This document shows, one piece after another, positions 15,746 to 23,267 of a stretch of DNA of 29,258 nt. How positions within the stretch are numbered: the stretch's first letter is position 1; each line of letters begins with the position of its first letter. The stretch covers positions 1-29,258 of the forward strand of contig JAAYMG010000037.1 of assembly GCA_012521525.1 (NCBI GenBank). Reading direction: 5' to 3'. The position numbers and the translations under genes are program-made. Below the pieces are notes generated by a model. The model worked only from the letters and a program-made list of their open reading frames with translations, ran no database searches and was not told the DNA's origin. Source of the stretch: Clostridiales bacterium (GTDB lineage Bacteria; Bacillota; Clostridia; Oscillospirales; JAAYOS01).

Positions 15746-16701
15746 ATACCTTATTCTTTCTCATACAACAGACAATGTTCTTCACTATCCCTTTGCTGAT
15801 CGTTGCCATAGGCGGGATGTACTCGGAGCGCAGCGGCGTCGTAAACATAGCCCTTGAAGGGATCATGATCATGGGCGGCTTTTGCAGCATCCTGTTTATA
15901 AAGATGATGGAAAATAACCTGTCCGGCCAGGTTTTGCTCATACTCGCGATCCTCATCGCCATGATATCCGGCGCGCTGTTTTCTTTACTGCATGCATATG
16001 CGTCGATCAACCTTAAAGCCGATCAGACCATCAGCGGGACTGCCCTGAATATGCTCGCGCCGGCACTTGCCGTTTTTCTCGCAAGGATGATCCAGCCGGA
16101 GGGTGTCCAGCAGATACAGTTCAAGAACACTTTCAGGATCGAATCTGTTCCGGTCCTCGGTGATATTCCGATAATCGGCGACATGTTTTTCAAAAACACT
16201 TATTTGACGACCTACCTTGGGATCCTCATCCTGATAGTAGCGACAGTCGTGCTTTACAGGACACGATTTGGCTTAAGGCTGCGCGCATGCGGCGAACATC
16301 CTCAGGCTGTCGATTCGGTAGGTGTAAGCGTTTACAAGATCCGCTATGCCGGTGTCATCATATCCGGTGCTTTAGCCGGACTGGGTGGTTTGATTTTTGT
16401 TGTTACCACTTCTACAAACTTCAACGCTACCGTAGCGGGTTACGGTTTCCTTGCTCTGGCAGTTCTGATATTCGGCCAGTGGAAGCCTTTGTATATCGCC
16501 GGAGCCGCCCTATTCTTCGGATTCATGAAGACGATTTCTGCAACTTACTCATCGATACCGTTCCTCTTTCAAATACCGATTACCGGTTATTTCTATAAAA
16601 TGGTGCCATATGTTGCCACTTTGATCGTATTGATATTCGGCTCCAAACGCTCGCAGGCGCCAAGGGCGGCAGGCGTACCTTACGACCAGGGTTCCCGATG
16701 A
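15742..16701 (+). CDS. Nucleoside ABC transporter permease 2 (NupQ-like), 319 aa
   Basis: This is the second BPD_transp_2 permease, forming the heterodimeric channel with its neighbour. Family features are YSERSGVVNIALEGIMIMGG near the N-terminus, the coupling loop GLRLRACGEHPQAVDSVGV and the segment ISGALAGLGGLIF. Several hydrophobic helices span the rest. Its ATG overlaps the preceding stop and has AAGGAGG about ten bases upstream. It is the last gene of the import operon; a long hairpin follows 22 bp after the stop. Confidence 0.93.
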   Translation: MNTLFFLIQQTMFFTIPLLIVAIGGMYSERSGVVNIALEGIMIMGGFCSILFIKMMENNLSGQVLLILAILIAMISGALFSLLHAYASINLKADQTISGTALNMLAPALAVFLARMIQPEGVQQIQFKNTFRIESVPVLGDIPIIGDMFFKNTYLTTYLGILILIVATVVLYRTRFGLRLRACGEHPQAVDSVGVSVYKIRYAGVIISGALAGLGGLIFVVTTSTNFNATVAGYGFLALAVLIFGQWKPLYIAGAALFFGFMKTISATYSSIPFLFQIPITGYFYKMVPYVATLIVLIFGSKRSQAPRAAGVPYDQGSR

Positions 16702-16723
16702 CCTTTGTTAAGTAATGAAAAAA

Positions 16724-16762
16724 GCTTGAGGATGGGAACGGCTTACACGACCATCCTCAAGC
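16724..16762 (+). terminator. Terminator after the importer operon
   Basis: GCTTGAGGATGG (16724-16735) pairs perfectly with CCATCCTCAAGC (16751-16762) over a 15-nt loop. The downstream T content is poor on the + strand, but six A precede the stem, so it would look like a strong terminator for leftward transcription too. Confidence 0.7.
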
Positions 16763-16792
16763 ATATTCTGTTTACCGGATTGGAGATACCAT

Positions 16793-17545
16793 ATGAAACT
16801 TGTAACCTGGAATGTCAACGGCTTTAGGTCATGCCTTCAAAAAGGCTTTGCGGACTTTTTCCATGATGTGGACGCGGATATATTCTGCATACAGGAGACA
16901 AAAATGCAGGAGGGGCAAGTGGATTTCAGCCCGCAGGGTTATTTCAATTACTTCCACAGTGCGATCAGGAAGGGGTATTCGGGCACCGCAGTCTTTACCA
17001 GGATCGAACCGATCTCAGTTGAATTTGGTTTAAGGGGCGATCATTGTGACGAAGGCCGTGTCATGACTCTCGAATATGATCAGTTCTACCTTGTAAACTG
17101 TTATTCCCCGAATTCGCAAAACGAACTAGCCAGGATAGGCTACAGGATGGAGTTTGAAGACGCACTGAGAGAGTATCTGTCTGATCTTGACCTTGTCAAG
17201 CCTGTAATACTCTGCGGGGACTTGAACGTGGCTCATCGGGAGATCGATCTCAAGAATCCAAAAGCCAACGCTGGAAGCGCAGGATTCAGTGACGAAGAAC
17301 GAAGCAAATTTTCACAGTTGCTGGATGCCGGTTTTATTGACAGCTTTCGTTACCTCTATCCCGATAAAACGGATGCCTACACCTGGTGGTCATATATGTT
17401 CAAGGCAAGGGAAAGGAATGCAGGCTGGAGGATAGACTACTTTGTCGTTTCGGACAGACTGAAAGGCTGTATCATAGATGTACAGATCCTGTCCGGGATA
17501 TATGGCAGTGACCACTGTCCCGTTTTGCTGGAGATAGACCTGTGA
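16793..17545 (+). CDS. xth: Exodeoxyribonuclease III / AP endonuclease, 250 aa
   Basis: This DNA-repair nuclease of the EEP fold incises abasic sites and degrades duplex DNA from 3' ends. The motifs are complete: LVTWNVNGFRS, catalytic metal ligand E35 in IFCIQETKMQ, YSPNSQNE, CGDLNVAHREIDLKNPKAN, and the C-terminal SDHCPVLLEI with H241. The loop AGSAGFSDEERSKF and WWSYMFKARERNAGWRIDYFV are typical of the ExoIII branch. ATG 16793 has GGAGAT five bases upstream. The gene is monocistronic between the importer terminator and the convergent tdk gene, whose stop lies 34 bp away. Confidence 0.95.
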   Translation: MKLVTWNVNGFRSCLQKGFADFFHDVDADIFCIQETKMQEGQVDFSPQGYFNYFHSAIRKGYSGTAVFTRIEPISVEFGLRGDHCDEGRVMTLEYDQFYLVNCYSPNSQNELARIGYRMEFEDALREYLSDLDLVKPVILCGDLNVAHREIDLKNPKANAGSAGFSDEERSKFSQLLDAGFIDSFRYLYPDKTDAYTWWSYMFKARERNAGWRIDYFVVSDRLKGCIIDVQILSGIYGSDHCPVLLEIDL

Positions 17546-17560
17546 TCCTTTTTTATTCAG

Positions 17561-17585
17561 ACCGACATAAGGATCGGTTTACTTA
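17561..17585. terminator. Weak shared terminator between convergent xth and tdk
   Basis: ACCGA (17561-17565) pairs with TCGGT (17574-17578) and is followed by a T-rich run. On the other strand the same stem is followed by an A/T-rich tract. The stem is only 5 bp. Confidence 0.3.
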
Positions 17586-18178
17586 TTTATATCGCCGACT
17601 CGCTCTCGCTTTATCCGTTCACGCCAGCACTTGTGGCACATCGCGATATAACTTTCATTTCCCCCGAGCATGATCTGCTCGCCGCTGGTCACGACTTTTC
17701 CGTCGGGGCCGATGCGTGCGTTGACCGTAGCCTTGACGCCGCATTCGCATATGGTCTTGATCTCGGTGATCGATTCAGCCAGCTCCATCAGCCTTTTGCT
17801 GCCGGGAAAGAGCCTTGTCATAAAGTCGGTACGCAATCCGAAACACAAAACGGGAATATCGTATTCATCAACTATATCCCTGAGTTCATCTACCTGTTTT
17901 TCCGAGAGGAACTGAGCTTCATCGATTATTATAACATCGCAGTTGTCTTTCCTCTCACTGACAAACGCTTCAAGGATACTGGCTTCCTTTTCGATTATGT
18001 CGGCTCTCGCTTCGATACCGATCCTCGATCGTATGATGTTGTAGCCATATCGGGTATCGATAGCGGGTTTAAGAAGCCATACCTTCATGCCTCTCTCTTC
18101 ATAGTTGAACTTGGTTATCAGAGCCTGTGCAGTCTTGGAACTGCCCATAGAACCGTATTTAAAATACAATTTTGCCAT
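17579..18178 (-). CDS. tdk: Thymidine kinase, type II, 199 aa
   Basis: It phosphorylates thymidine (and deoxyuridine) with ATP in the salvage pathway. The P-loop GSMGSSKT lies at 9-16 right after the standard start MAKLYFKYG, which fixes the ATG at 18178; longer in-frame extensions have no support. The Walker B-like DVIIIDEAQFLS, the catalytic glutamate within it, and FGLRTDFMTRLFPGS follow. The C-terminal zinc site has two cysteine pairs (CECG and CHKC), and the lasso loop reads GGNESYIAMCHKC. The size fits the TK1-like family. It is divergent from udk, with a good promoter of its own. Confidence 0.95.
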   Translation of the reverse strand: MAKLYFKYGSMGSSKTAQALITKFNYEERGMKVWLLKPAIDTRYGYNIIRSRIGIEARADIIEKEASILEAFVSERKDNCDVIIIDEAQFLSEKQVDELRDIVDEYDIPVLCFGLRTDFMTRLFPGSKRLMELAESITEIKTICECGVKATVNARIGPDGKVVTSGEQIMLGGNESYIAMCHKCWRERIKRERVGDINK

Positions 18179-18236
18179 TTGACCACATCTTTCCTTATCC
18201 ACAACACTTTTCGTTCTTAATGGTCTCTGCTGAAAT

Positions 18237-18265
18237 ATTTTACACCTGTATGTATTTGATGTCAA
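18237..18265 (-). promoter_or_regulatory. tdk: Sigma-A promoter for tdk
   Basis: Read leftward, TTGACA (18265-18260) and TAAAAT (18242-18237) are spaced by 17 nt, about 58 nt ahead of ATG 18178. Confidence 0.7.
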
Positions 18266-18289
18266 TTTAGGTAATTAGGAGCTTTACTT

Positions 18290-18916
18290 ATGAGCAATAT
18301 AATGATCATCGGTGTTGCAGGCGGAACGGGGAGCGGGAAAACGACCCTCGTAAATCAACTGCGGAAGCGATTTGGTGACAATGTCGTTGTGTTATATCAC
18401 GACAATTATTATAAGCCTTACTTGGAACTGCCGTTCAGTGAGCGCGCAAAGCTGAACTATGATCATCCTGACGCCTTCGATACCGACCTGTTGGTTAGTC
18501 ATCTTAAGGCTTTGAAAGAAAATCAGGCCATAGAATGTCCTGTTTATGACTATAAACTGTACACACGTTCAGATAAAACTGAAATCATATTTCCGTCTAA
18601 AGTCATAATTGTGGAAGGCATATTGGTATTCGCAGACGAAAACCTGAGAAACATGATGGACATCAAGATCTTTGTCGATACCGATGCCGACGTTCGGATC
18701 CTGAGGAGGATCCTTCGCGATGTCGAAGAAAGAGGCCGCAGCATCAAGTCAGTCGTAGAACAATACCTGAGTACGGTTAAGCCGATGCACGAGCAGTTCG
18801 TCGAACCATCAAAAAGATATGCGGACATTATCGTCCTTGACGGCGGCTACAACCTTGTTGCCCTTGAAATGATAATGCAGCGCATAGAAAACCACCTGGA
18901 GTCGAGCAAAATTTAG
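18290..18916 (+). CDS. udk: Uridine kinase, 208 aa
   Basis: It phosphorylates uridine and cytidine to UMP and CMP. The P-loop GGTGSGKTT (11-19) is followed by the family residues HDNYYKP and NYDHPDAFDTDLL (uridine binding), CPVYDYKLYTR, and IIVEGILVF with the Walker B-like acidic residue. Then come KIFVDTDADVRILRRILRDVEERGRS (lid arginines) and the C-terminal VEPSKRYADIIV. The length is typical for bacterial Udk. ATG 18290 has TAGGAG nine bases upstream. It is divergent from tdk, so the two nucleoside kinases share a 111-bp control region. Confidence 0.95.
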   Translation: MSNIMIIGVAGGTGSGKTTLVNQLRKRFGDNVVVLYHDNYYKPYLELPFSERAKLNYDHPDAFDTDLLVSHLKALKENQAIECPVYDYKLYTRSDKTEIIFPSKVIIVEGILVFADENLRNMMDIKIFVDTDADVRILRRILRDVEERGRSIKSVVEQYLSTVKPMHEQFVEPSKRYADIIVLDGGYNLVALEMIMQRIENHLESSKI

Positions 18917-18977
18917 CCCGATTCCGGTTGACAAATATTCAGTTTTATTATAGCATAATTCATAGTAAACTTATATG

Positions 18978-19003
18978 ATTGCACTCGAAATATTGCAATT
19001 TTT
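18978..19003 (+). terminator. Possible weak terminator after udk
   Basis: ATTGCA (18978-18983) pairs with TGCAAT (18994-18999) and runs into a stretch of five T. The stem is only 6 bp and AT-rich. The rest of the 250-bp gap to the next gene is AT-rich, with a 10-bp palindrome ATGATATCAT at 19112-19121 that could be an Rrf2 autoregulatory site. Confidence 0.35.
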
Positions 19004-19166
19004 GTCTCCCAATCAGATATTACATTTGCCGGAGCAGGGCAGATTTATACTTTGCTTGTTATCTTGCCTGATACTTGTGAAGTTATCTGTTTACGCATTT
19101 ATATATACTTAATGATATCATCTAATTATAAATTGATCGTTTCTTCATATCACAGGGGGTTACGAA

Positions 19167-19610
19167 GTGAAAATATCCACAAGGGGACGCTACGCGCTAA
19201 GGATGATGATCGATTTGGCCATGCACGGGAATGACCAATATGTAACCATTAAAGAAATATCACAGCGCCAGGGGATTTCAGCCAAGTACCTTGAACAGAT
19301 CATCTCGGTTTTGAGCAAGGCCAGCTATGTAAAAGGTTTGCGGGGCGCATCCGGGGGATATAAGCTTTCAAGGCCTCCTGAGGAATATACTGTCGGGATG
19401 ATACTTCGGCTCATTGAAGGCGATCTCGTCCCGGTCAAATGCATGGAAAGCGATCCGATAGATTGTGCAAGAGCCGATATTTGTGTTACTCTTGAAGTTT
19501 GGAAAAAAATCTACGACGCCATATCAAATGTCATAGACAATATAACTTTGGCTGATCTGGTAGAAATGCAAATCGAGAAACTCAGTGCATTGGGTAATAA
19601 GTCCAACTAG
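19167..19610 (+). CDS. Rrf2/IscR-family transcriptional regulator, 147 aa
   Basis: A winged-helix regulator: KISTRGRYALRMMIDLA leads into the HTH (VTIKEISQRQGISAKYLEQI) and the wing (KGLRGASGGYKLSRP), all diagnostic of Rrf2. Three cysteines in the sensor region, C92, C100 and C106, sit close to the C92/C98/C104 cluster ligands of E. coli IscR, so an Fe-S cofactor is possible; the first spacing is two residues longer. The GTG start at 19167 has AGGGGGT six bases upstream. No isc or suf genes follow here, as a strong terminator ends the gene after about 55 bp, so the regulon cannot be read from context. A CymR-like cysteine regulator is an alternative. Confidence 0.88.
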   Translation: MKISTRGRYALRMMIDLAMHGNDQYVTIKEISQRQGISAKYLEQIISVLSKASYVKGLRGASGGYKLSRPPEEYTVGMILRLIEGDLVPVKCMESDPIDCARADICVTLEVWKKIYDAISNVIDNITLADLVEMQIEKLSALGNKSN

Positions 19611-19664
19611 TTCTTTGCACATACCACAACATTCTTTAAGTACATTCGGGCATATATAAGCAGA

Positions 19665-19709
19665 CAGGTCTCGTACAATTGTCAAAAGCAATTGTGAGAC
19701 CTGTTTTTT
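19665..19709 (+). terminator. Intrinsic terminator of the Rrf2 gene
   Basis: CAGGTCTC (19665-19672) and ACAATTG (19675-19681) pair with 19689-19703, giving a 15-bp stem with a 2-nt bulge (GT) and 7-nt loop, followed by six T. Confidence 0.9.
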
Positions 19710-19759
19710 ACCGCTACATCCTGTAATTCTCAGGCAGGGAAGAGGCAACACTAGCTTCT

Positions 19760-20176
19760 TCATTCACCGATGATCTTTATCAAAACGCGCTTGTCCCTCT
19801 TACCGTCGAATTCTCCGTAAAATATCTGCTCCCACGGGCCAAAGTCGAGCTTTCCGTTCGTTATGGCGCATACACACTCCCGTCCCATGACAGTACGCTT
19901 CAAGTGTGCGTCGGCATTGTCTTCAAATCCATTGTGTTCATATTGATCATATGGCTTTTCCGGTGCCAGCTTCTCAAGAAAGCGTTCAAAGTCCCTGTGC
20001 AAACCTGATTCGTCGTCGTTGATAAATACACTGGCTGTAATGTGCATTGCATTTACAAGCAGTAAGCCTTCCTTTATCCCGCTCTCCTTAAGGGCCTGCT
20101 CGACCTGTGGAGTTATATTGATAAAGGCCCTTCTTGTCGGCGTGTGGATCTTCAGTTCCTTTCTATATGACTTCAT
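19760..20176 (-). CDS. yjbQ: YjbQ/UPF0047 family protein (thiamine-phosphate synthase-like fold), 138 aa
   Basis: The YjbQ family is widespread; a weak thiamine-phosphate synthase activity has been reported, but the physiological role is unsettled. The sequence carries the family signature HITASVFINDDESGLHRDF, then EDNADAHLKRTVMG with the conserved Asp/His pair, and the C-terminal GKLDFGPWEQIFYGEFDG. The ATG at 20176 is preferred because AAAAGGAGT lies just upstream; the in-frame ATG at 20197 has no ribosome site, and its codons form that very site. The gene has its own promoter and stands between unrelated units, so context adds nothing to function. Confidence 0.88.
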   Translation of the reverse strand: MKSYRKELKIHTPTRRAFINITPQVEQALKESGIKEGLLLVNAMHITASVFINDDESGLHRDFERFLEKLAPEKPYDQYEHNGFEDNADAHLKRTVMGRECVCAITNGKLDFGPWEQIFYGEFDGKRDKRVLIKIIGE

Positions 20177-20217
20177 ATGTTTGGACTCCTTTTCCATTTT
20201 TATAATAAACCCAGTAA

Positions 20218-20245
20218 ATTATACCATGCCCTTCCTGCATATCAA
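20218..20245 (-). promoter_or_regulatory. yjbQ: Promoter for yjbQ
   Basis: Read leftward, TTGATA (20245-20240) and TATAAT (20223-20218) are spaced by 16 nt, about 42 nt from ATG 20176. Confidence 0.6.
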
Positions 20246-20523
20246 ATAGCATTTTAGGATCGGATAAGATACACCGTTTCTGTCATAAAGATTATCAAAT
20301 CCGATGGAACGAGCGATATTTGTAGATGATGGAGCAAAAACAAAACAAGATTTTTGCAAAATTTATTCAGTTTCATGTTTTATAATTGTAGACAAATGGT
20401 TACAATTTTGTTACAATGTGTAACGCTTTTTAAAAGCTGGATATTTGTATGCATTTTTAGGGGTTAGCCGGCTTTCAAAGCCAAAATAAAAAACCAGACG
20501 TATCAATGATATGGAGGAGTTTA
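20246..20523. other. AT-rich region upstream of the SleB-like gene, with a palindrome
   Basis: The gap between yjbQ and the hydrolase is AT-rich. A TATAAT box (20381-20386) has no -35 at normal distance. It is followed by the perfect palindrome GTTACAATGTGTAAC (20410-20424), a mini-hairpin GCTTTTTAAAAGC (20425-20437 region), and GGCTTT-C-AAAGCC further down. I see no riboswitch class I can name. An alternative sigma factor or an operator may act here. Confidence 0.4.
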
Positions 20524-21282
20524 ATGTCAATAATAGCATTTATACTCACGTCTTGGCTGCTCTCAGTCGTGTATACGCCTAAAGTCGTCAATGTAGCTGC
20601 TGAAACATTGCTTTATAAAAACGATAATAATCAAATTGCATATAGTGAGACACTTAGCGCTGACGGCAGCGCTTCAAGCGAAGACCTTTTGTCAGGCGTC
20701 ATCGTATTTAATTACAGCAAAGAGACGGATTATTGGAAGCTGATAAAACAGGCGGTCAATGACGGAAGCCCATACGCACTGAAAATGGCCGAGATATATG
20801 AAGCACAGCGCAATCTGAAAATCGACATGGAAGGTATTCCGCTCCCCAAGACCGAAATTTTCGGGAAGTCAAAGTCACTTGAAGAGATAAGGAGAGCCGT
20901 CGACTTATACGACAGAAAACCGCCATATAATCTTACCTTACAGGAAAGGCAGCTCGTTGAACGATGTGTCATGGCAGAAGCGGGCAATGAGTCTTACAAA
21001 GGCCAGATGGCAGTCGCACAGGCGATCCTGGACGGGACACTTCGAACAGGCCTTGATGTGGCGTCTTCCATCAAACGATACAGAATAGTCAGCAGATCGG
21101 ACATCCCCGTCTCGGAAAGCGTCAAAAAAGCTGTTTCAGCCGTATTCGATTACGGCGAGAGGGTGACCCCCGAAAAAATGGATGTTTGGTACGCTCCCAA
21201 GCGGGTCTACTCTGCCTGGCATGAATCCCAGAACTATGTAACCACTATAGGCAACCACAAGTTCTTCTGGATGAATGAATAG
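20524..21282 (+). CDS. SleB-type cell wall hydrolase (Hydrolase_2), 252 aa
   Basis: This is predicted to cleave peptidoglycan, possibly spore cortex. A hydrophobic N-terminus (IIAFILTSWLLSVVYTP) acts as signal peptide or anchor. The middle region (about 30-135) is not recognised. The C-terminal catalytic domain starts LTLQERQLVERCVMAEAGNE, with the likely catalytic glutamate E152, and continues GQMAVAQAIL and a WYAPKRVYSAWHESQNYVTTIGNHKFF-type ending that is usual for SleB/CwlJ domains. No peptidoglycan-binding repeat is present, unlike full SleB. I chose ATG 20524 because GGAGGAG sits right before it; the ATG at 20506 would place that site inside the gene. Nearby germination-receptor genes support a spore role, but a vegetative autolysin is equally possible. 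Confidence 0.85.
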   Translation: MSIIAFILTSWLLSVVYTPKVVNVAAETLLYKNDNNQIAYSETLSADGSASSEDLLSGVIVFNYSKETDYWKLIKQAVNDGSPYALKMAEIYEAQRNLKIDMEGIPLPKTEIFGKSKSLEEIRRAVDLYDRKPPYNLTLQERQLVERCVMAEAGNESYKGQMAVAQAILDGTLRTGLDVASSIKRYRIVSRSDIPVSESVKKAVSAVFDYGERVTPEKMDVWYAPKRVYSAWHESQNYVTTIGNHKFFWMNE

Positions 21283-21408
21283 CCTGAAAATTAGCAAAAT
21301 CATTTCCTTTTAACCAATTTTAGCTTTCATCATTATTACTATCATACTATTAATTATTTAGATTTACAGACTGATCGATAAGTTTAGCCCCATACAAATT
21401 ATCCATTG

Positions 21409-21442
21409 AAAAATGCGCTCCCGACGGCAGCGCATTTTTCTT
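21409..21442 (+). terminator. Intrinsic terminator downstream of the hydrolase gene
   Basis: AAAAATGCGCT (21409-21419) pairs with AGCGCATTTTT (21429-21439) over a 9-nt loop, with T-rich sequence after it. It is symmetric and could stop both strands. Otherwise the 337-bp gap (21283-21619) holds AT-rich DNA and the sigma-G-like promoter listed separately. Confidence 0.85.
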
Positions 21443-21503
21443 TATATGAACCTGAGATTTTCCTGCTTAACAACTCCCGCAAAAATCCATAGAACGTCAT
21501 GCA

Positions 21504-21533
21504 GTATATGTTTTATACAATTTGGTCATTATA
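21504..21533 (+). promoter_or_regulatory. Sigma-G-like (forespore) promoter for the ger operon
   Basis: GTATA (21504-21508) and CATTATA (21527-21533) with an 18-nt spacer match the Bacillus sigma-G pattern, about GHATR-18-CATWHTA, at every position. The start would be near 21540, 80 nt ahead of ATG 21620. No comparable sigma-A promoter is seen here. Forespore expression is what germinant-receptor operons are known to require. Confidence 0.65.
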
Positions 21534-21619
21534 ACTCTTGTTTCTAATTTGCGCATAATTTTCCTTGCCATGCTAAAAATAAGAACAATGGAAACAACAG
21601 TAGAAGCAGGTTGTACGAT

Positions 21620-23239
21620 ATGTTTGGATACCTTACAAGGAAAATAAACTACTACTTTTTGAAAGCGGCAAATGACAAGGCGAATTTCCGCACTAATACC
21701 GGTTCAGCCACACCGGTTTCTATTATTGCCGAGCCGATAGATAAAGACCTGTCGAAAAACATCGAGAATGTCAAAAACGTGATGAGCAACAGCTGTGACC
21801 TGGCCGTCCACGAATTCTGTTTCGGGTATAACAGAAAGCATACCGGTGCACTGATTTACATTTCCAGTTTGACGGACAGAGGGGAAATACACAAGCATGT
21901 ACTGAATCCGCTCATGTACGATTCTCTGATGCTTAAAAATAATGAAACTGAAAACATGTTTGACATTGAGGACATCGGGAGAAGCCTGCTTTCAATCACA
22001 GAATACAGCGTGATCATCCAGCTGAAAGAATTGATAGAGAAACTTCTGAGCGGTTCATCGATCCTCCTGGTACACGGTTCAACAAAAGCCCTTGCGATCA
22101 ATACGATCAAGGTGGAGACAAGGGGAGTGCAAGAACCGGATACCGAATCGGTCGTACGGGGACCGAGAGAGGGATTCAATGAAAACATAAAGACGAATAT
22201 ATCCCTGATAAGACGGAAGCTAAAGGATCCGGCGCTATGTATCGAGGAAATGACAATAGGGGAATTGTCCAACACAAAGGTGGCGATCGTCTACCTGAAA
22301 ACACTGGCAAACCCAAAAATAGTCGATGAAGTCAGGAAAAGACTCAGCAGGATAAAAATAGATGCAATACTTGAATCGGGATATATTGAAGAATTTATAG
22401 AGGACGCGCCATATTCGATTTTCTCTACCGTATCAAACAGTGAAAAGCCCGACAAGGTTGCATCTAAACTGTTGGAGGGCCGTGTCGCAATCCTGGTTGA
22501 CGGGACACCGTTCGTCCTTATGGTTCCCATGATCTTTGCGGAGAGCTTCCAAAGCAGCGAAGACTATTACTCAAGGCCGTTTCTTTCCAGCATCCTCCGC
22601 ATTTTGAGAATCATCGCTTTCTTTCTGAGCATTTTGGGACCTGCATTATATGTAGCTTTGACAGTTTTCCATCAGGAGCTCATACCTACACAATTGCTGA
22701 TTTCAGTAGCCGCCGGGCACGAGAAAGTACCGTTTCCTGCGATTTTGGAAGCACTTCTTATGCTCATCGTATTTGACATCTTGCGGGAAGCCGGAGTCCG
22801 CCTGCCATCGGCGATTGGACAGACCATAAGCATCGTAGGAGCGCTTGTGCTTGGGCAGGCTGCCGTTGAAGCTGGCCTGATAAGCCCCATCATGGTCATC
22901 GTGGTTGCTACTACGGCAATATCAAGCTTTGCCGTCACTCCGCAAACGGATTCAAGTACCGTATTGAGGTATTTTTACCTGTTTCTGGCGGGAATCGCAG
23001 GCGGTTTCGGAGTGATGATGGGGATGCTTATCACGCTGATGCATCTTGCCTCACTAAGATCTTTCGGAGTCCCGTATCTGTGGCCTGTTGCGCCTCTCAA
23101 TTTTTCGGCATTGAAAGACGTATTCATCAGAGCCCCAATCTGGAAAATGGATAAACGCCCCTCAGCTCTAAAATGGGACGTTGACTTACAGCGTCAGTCG
23201 CGAAATCTAAGGCCTTCTCCCGAAAAACAAGAGCAATGA
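21620..23239 (+). CDS. gerKA: Spore germination receptor A subunit (GerAA/GerKA family), 539 aa
   Basis: This is the A subunit of a nutrient germinant receptor in the spore inner membrane. The N-terminal soluble region (about 1-290) includes CDLAVHEFCFG and the loop RGPREGFNENIKTNISLIRRK, the best-conserved GerA motif. Four to six membrane segments follow from about 325, with VPFPAILEALLMLIVFDILREAGVRLP, GQTISIVGALVLGQAAVEAGLISP and SFGVPYLWPVAPL. The start is uncertain between ATG 21620 (AGG nine bases upstream) and TTG 21611; neither has a strong ribosome site. It leads an A-C-B-D operon. Which nutrient it detects cannot be told from sequence. Confidence 0.93.
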   Translation: MFGYLTRKINYYFLKAANDKANFRTNTGSATPVSIIAEPIDKDLSKNIENVKNVMSNSCDLAVHEFCFGYNRKHTGALIYISSLTDRGEIHKHVLNPLMYDSLMLKNNETENMFDIEDIGRSLLSITEYSVIIQLKELIEKLLSGSSILLVHGSTKALAINTIKVETRGVQEPDTESVVRGPREGFNENIKTNISLIRRKLKDPALCIEEMTIGELSNTKVAIVYLKTLANPKIVDEVRKRLSRIKIDAILESGYIEEFIEDAPYSIFSTVSNSEKPDKVASKLLEGRVAILVDGTPFVLMVPMIFAESFQSSEDYYSRPFLSSILRILRIIAFFLSILGPALYVALTVFHQELIPTQLLISVAAGHEKVPFPAILEALLMLIVFDILREAGVRLPSAIGQTISIVGALVLGQAAVEAGLISPIMVIVVATTAISSFAVTPQTDSSTVLRYFYLFLAGIAGGFGVMMGMLITLMHLASLRSFGVPYLWPVAPLNFSALKDVFIRAPIWKMDKRPSALKWDVDLQRQSRNLRPSPEKQEQ

Positions 23240-23267
23240 TCCTGAGAAAACAGGGAGGAGTTTAGAT

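Noticed and set aside
18179..18265. Longer N-terminus for thymidine kinase
   Set aside because: It would begin inside the -35 box of its own promoter, and the family start MAKLYFKYG fits ATG 18178.
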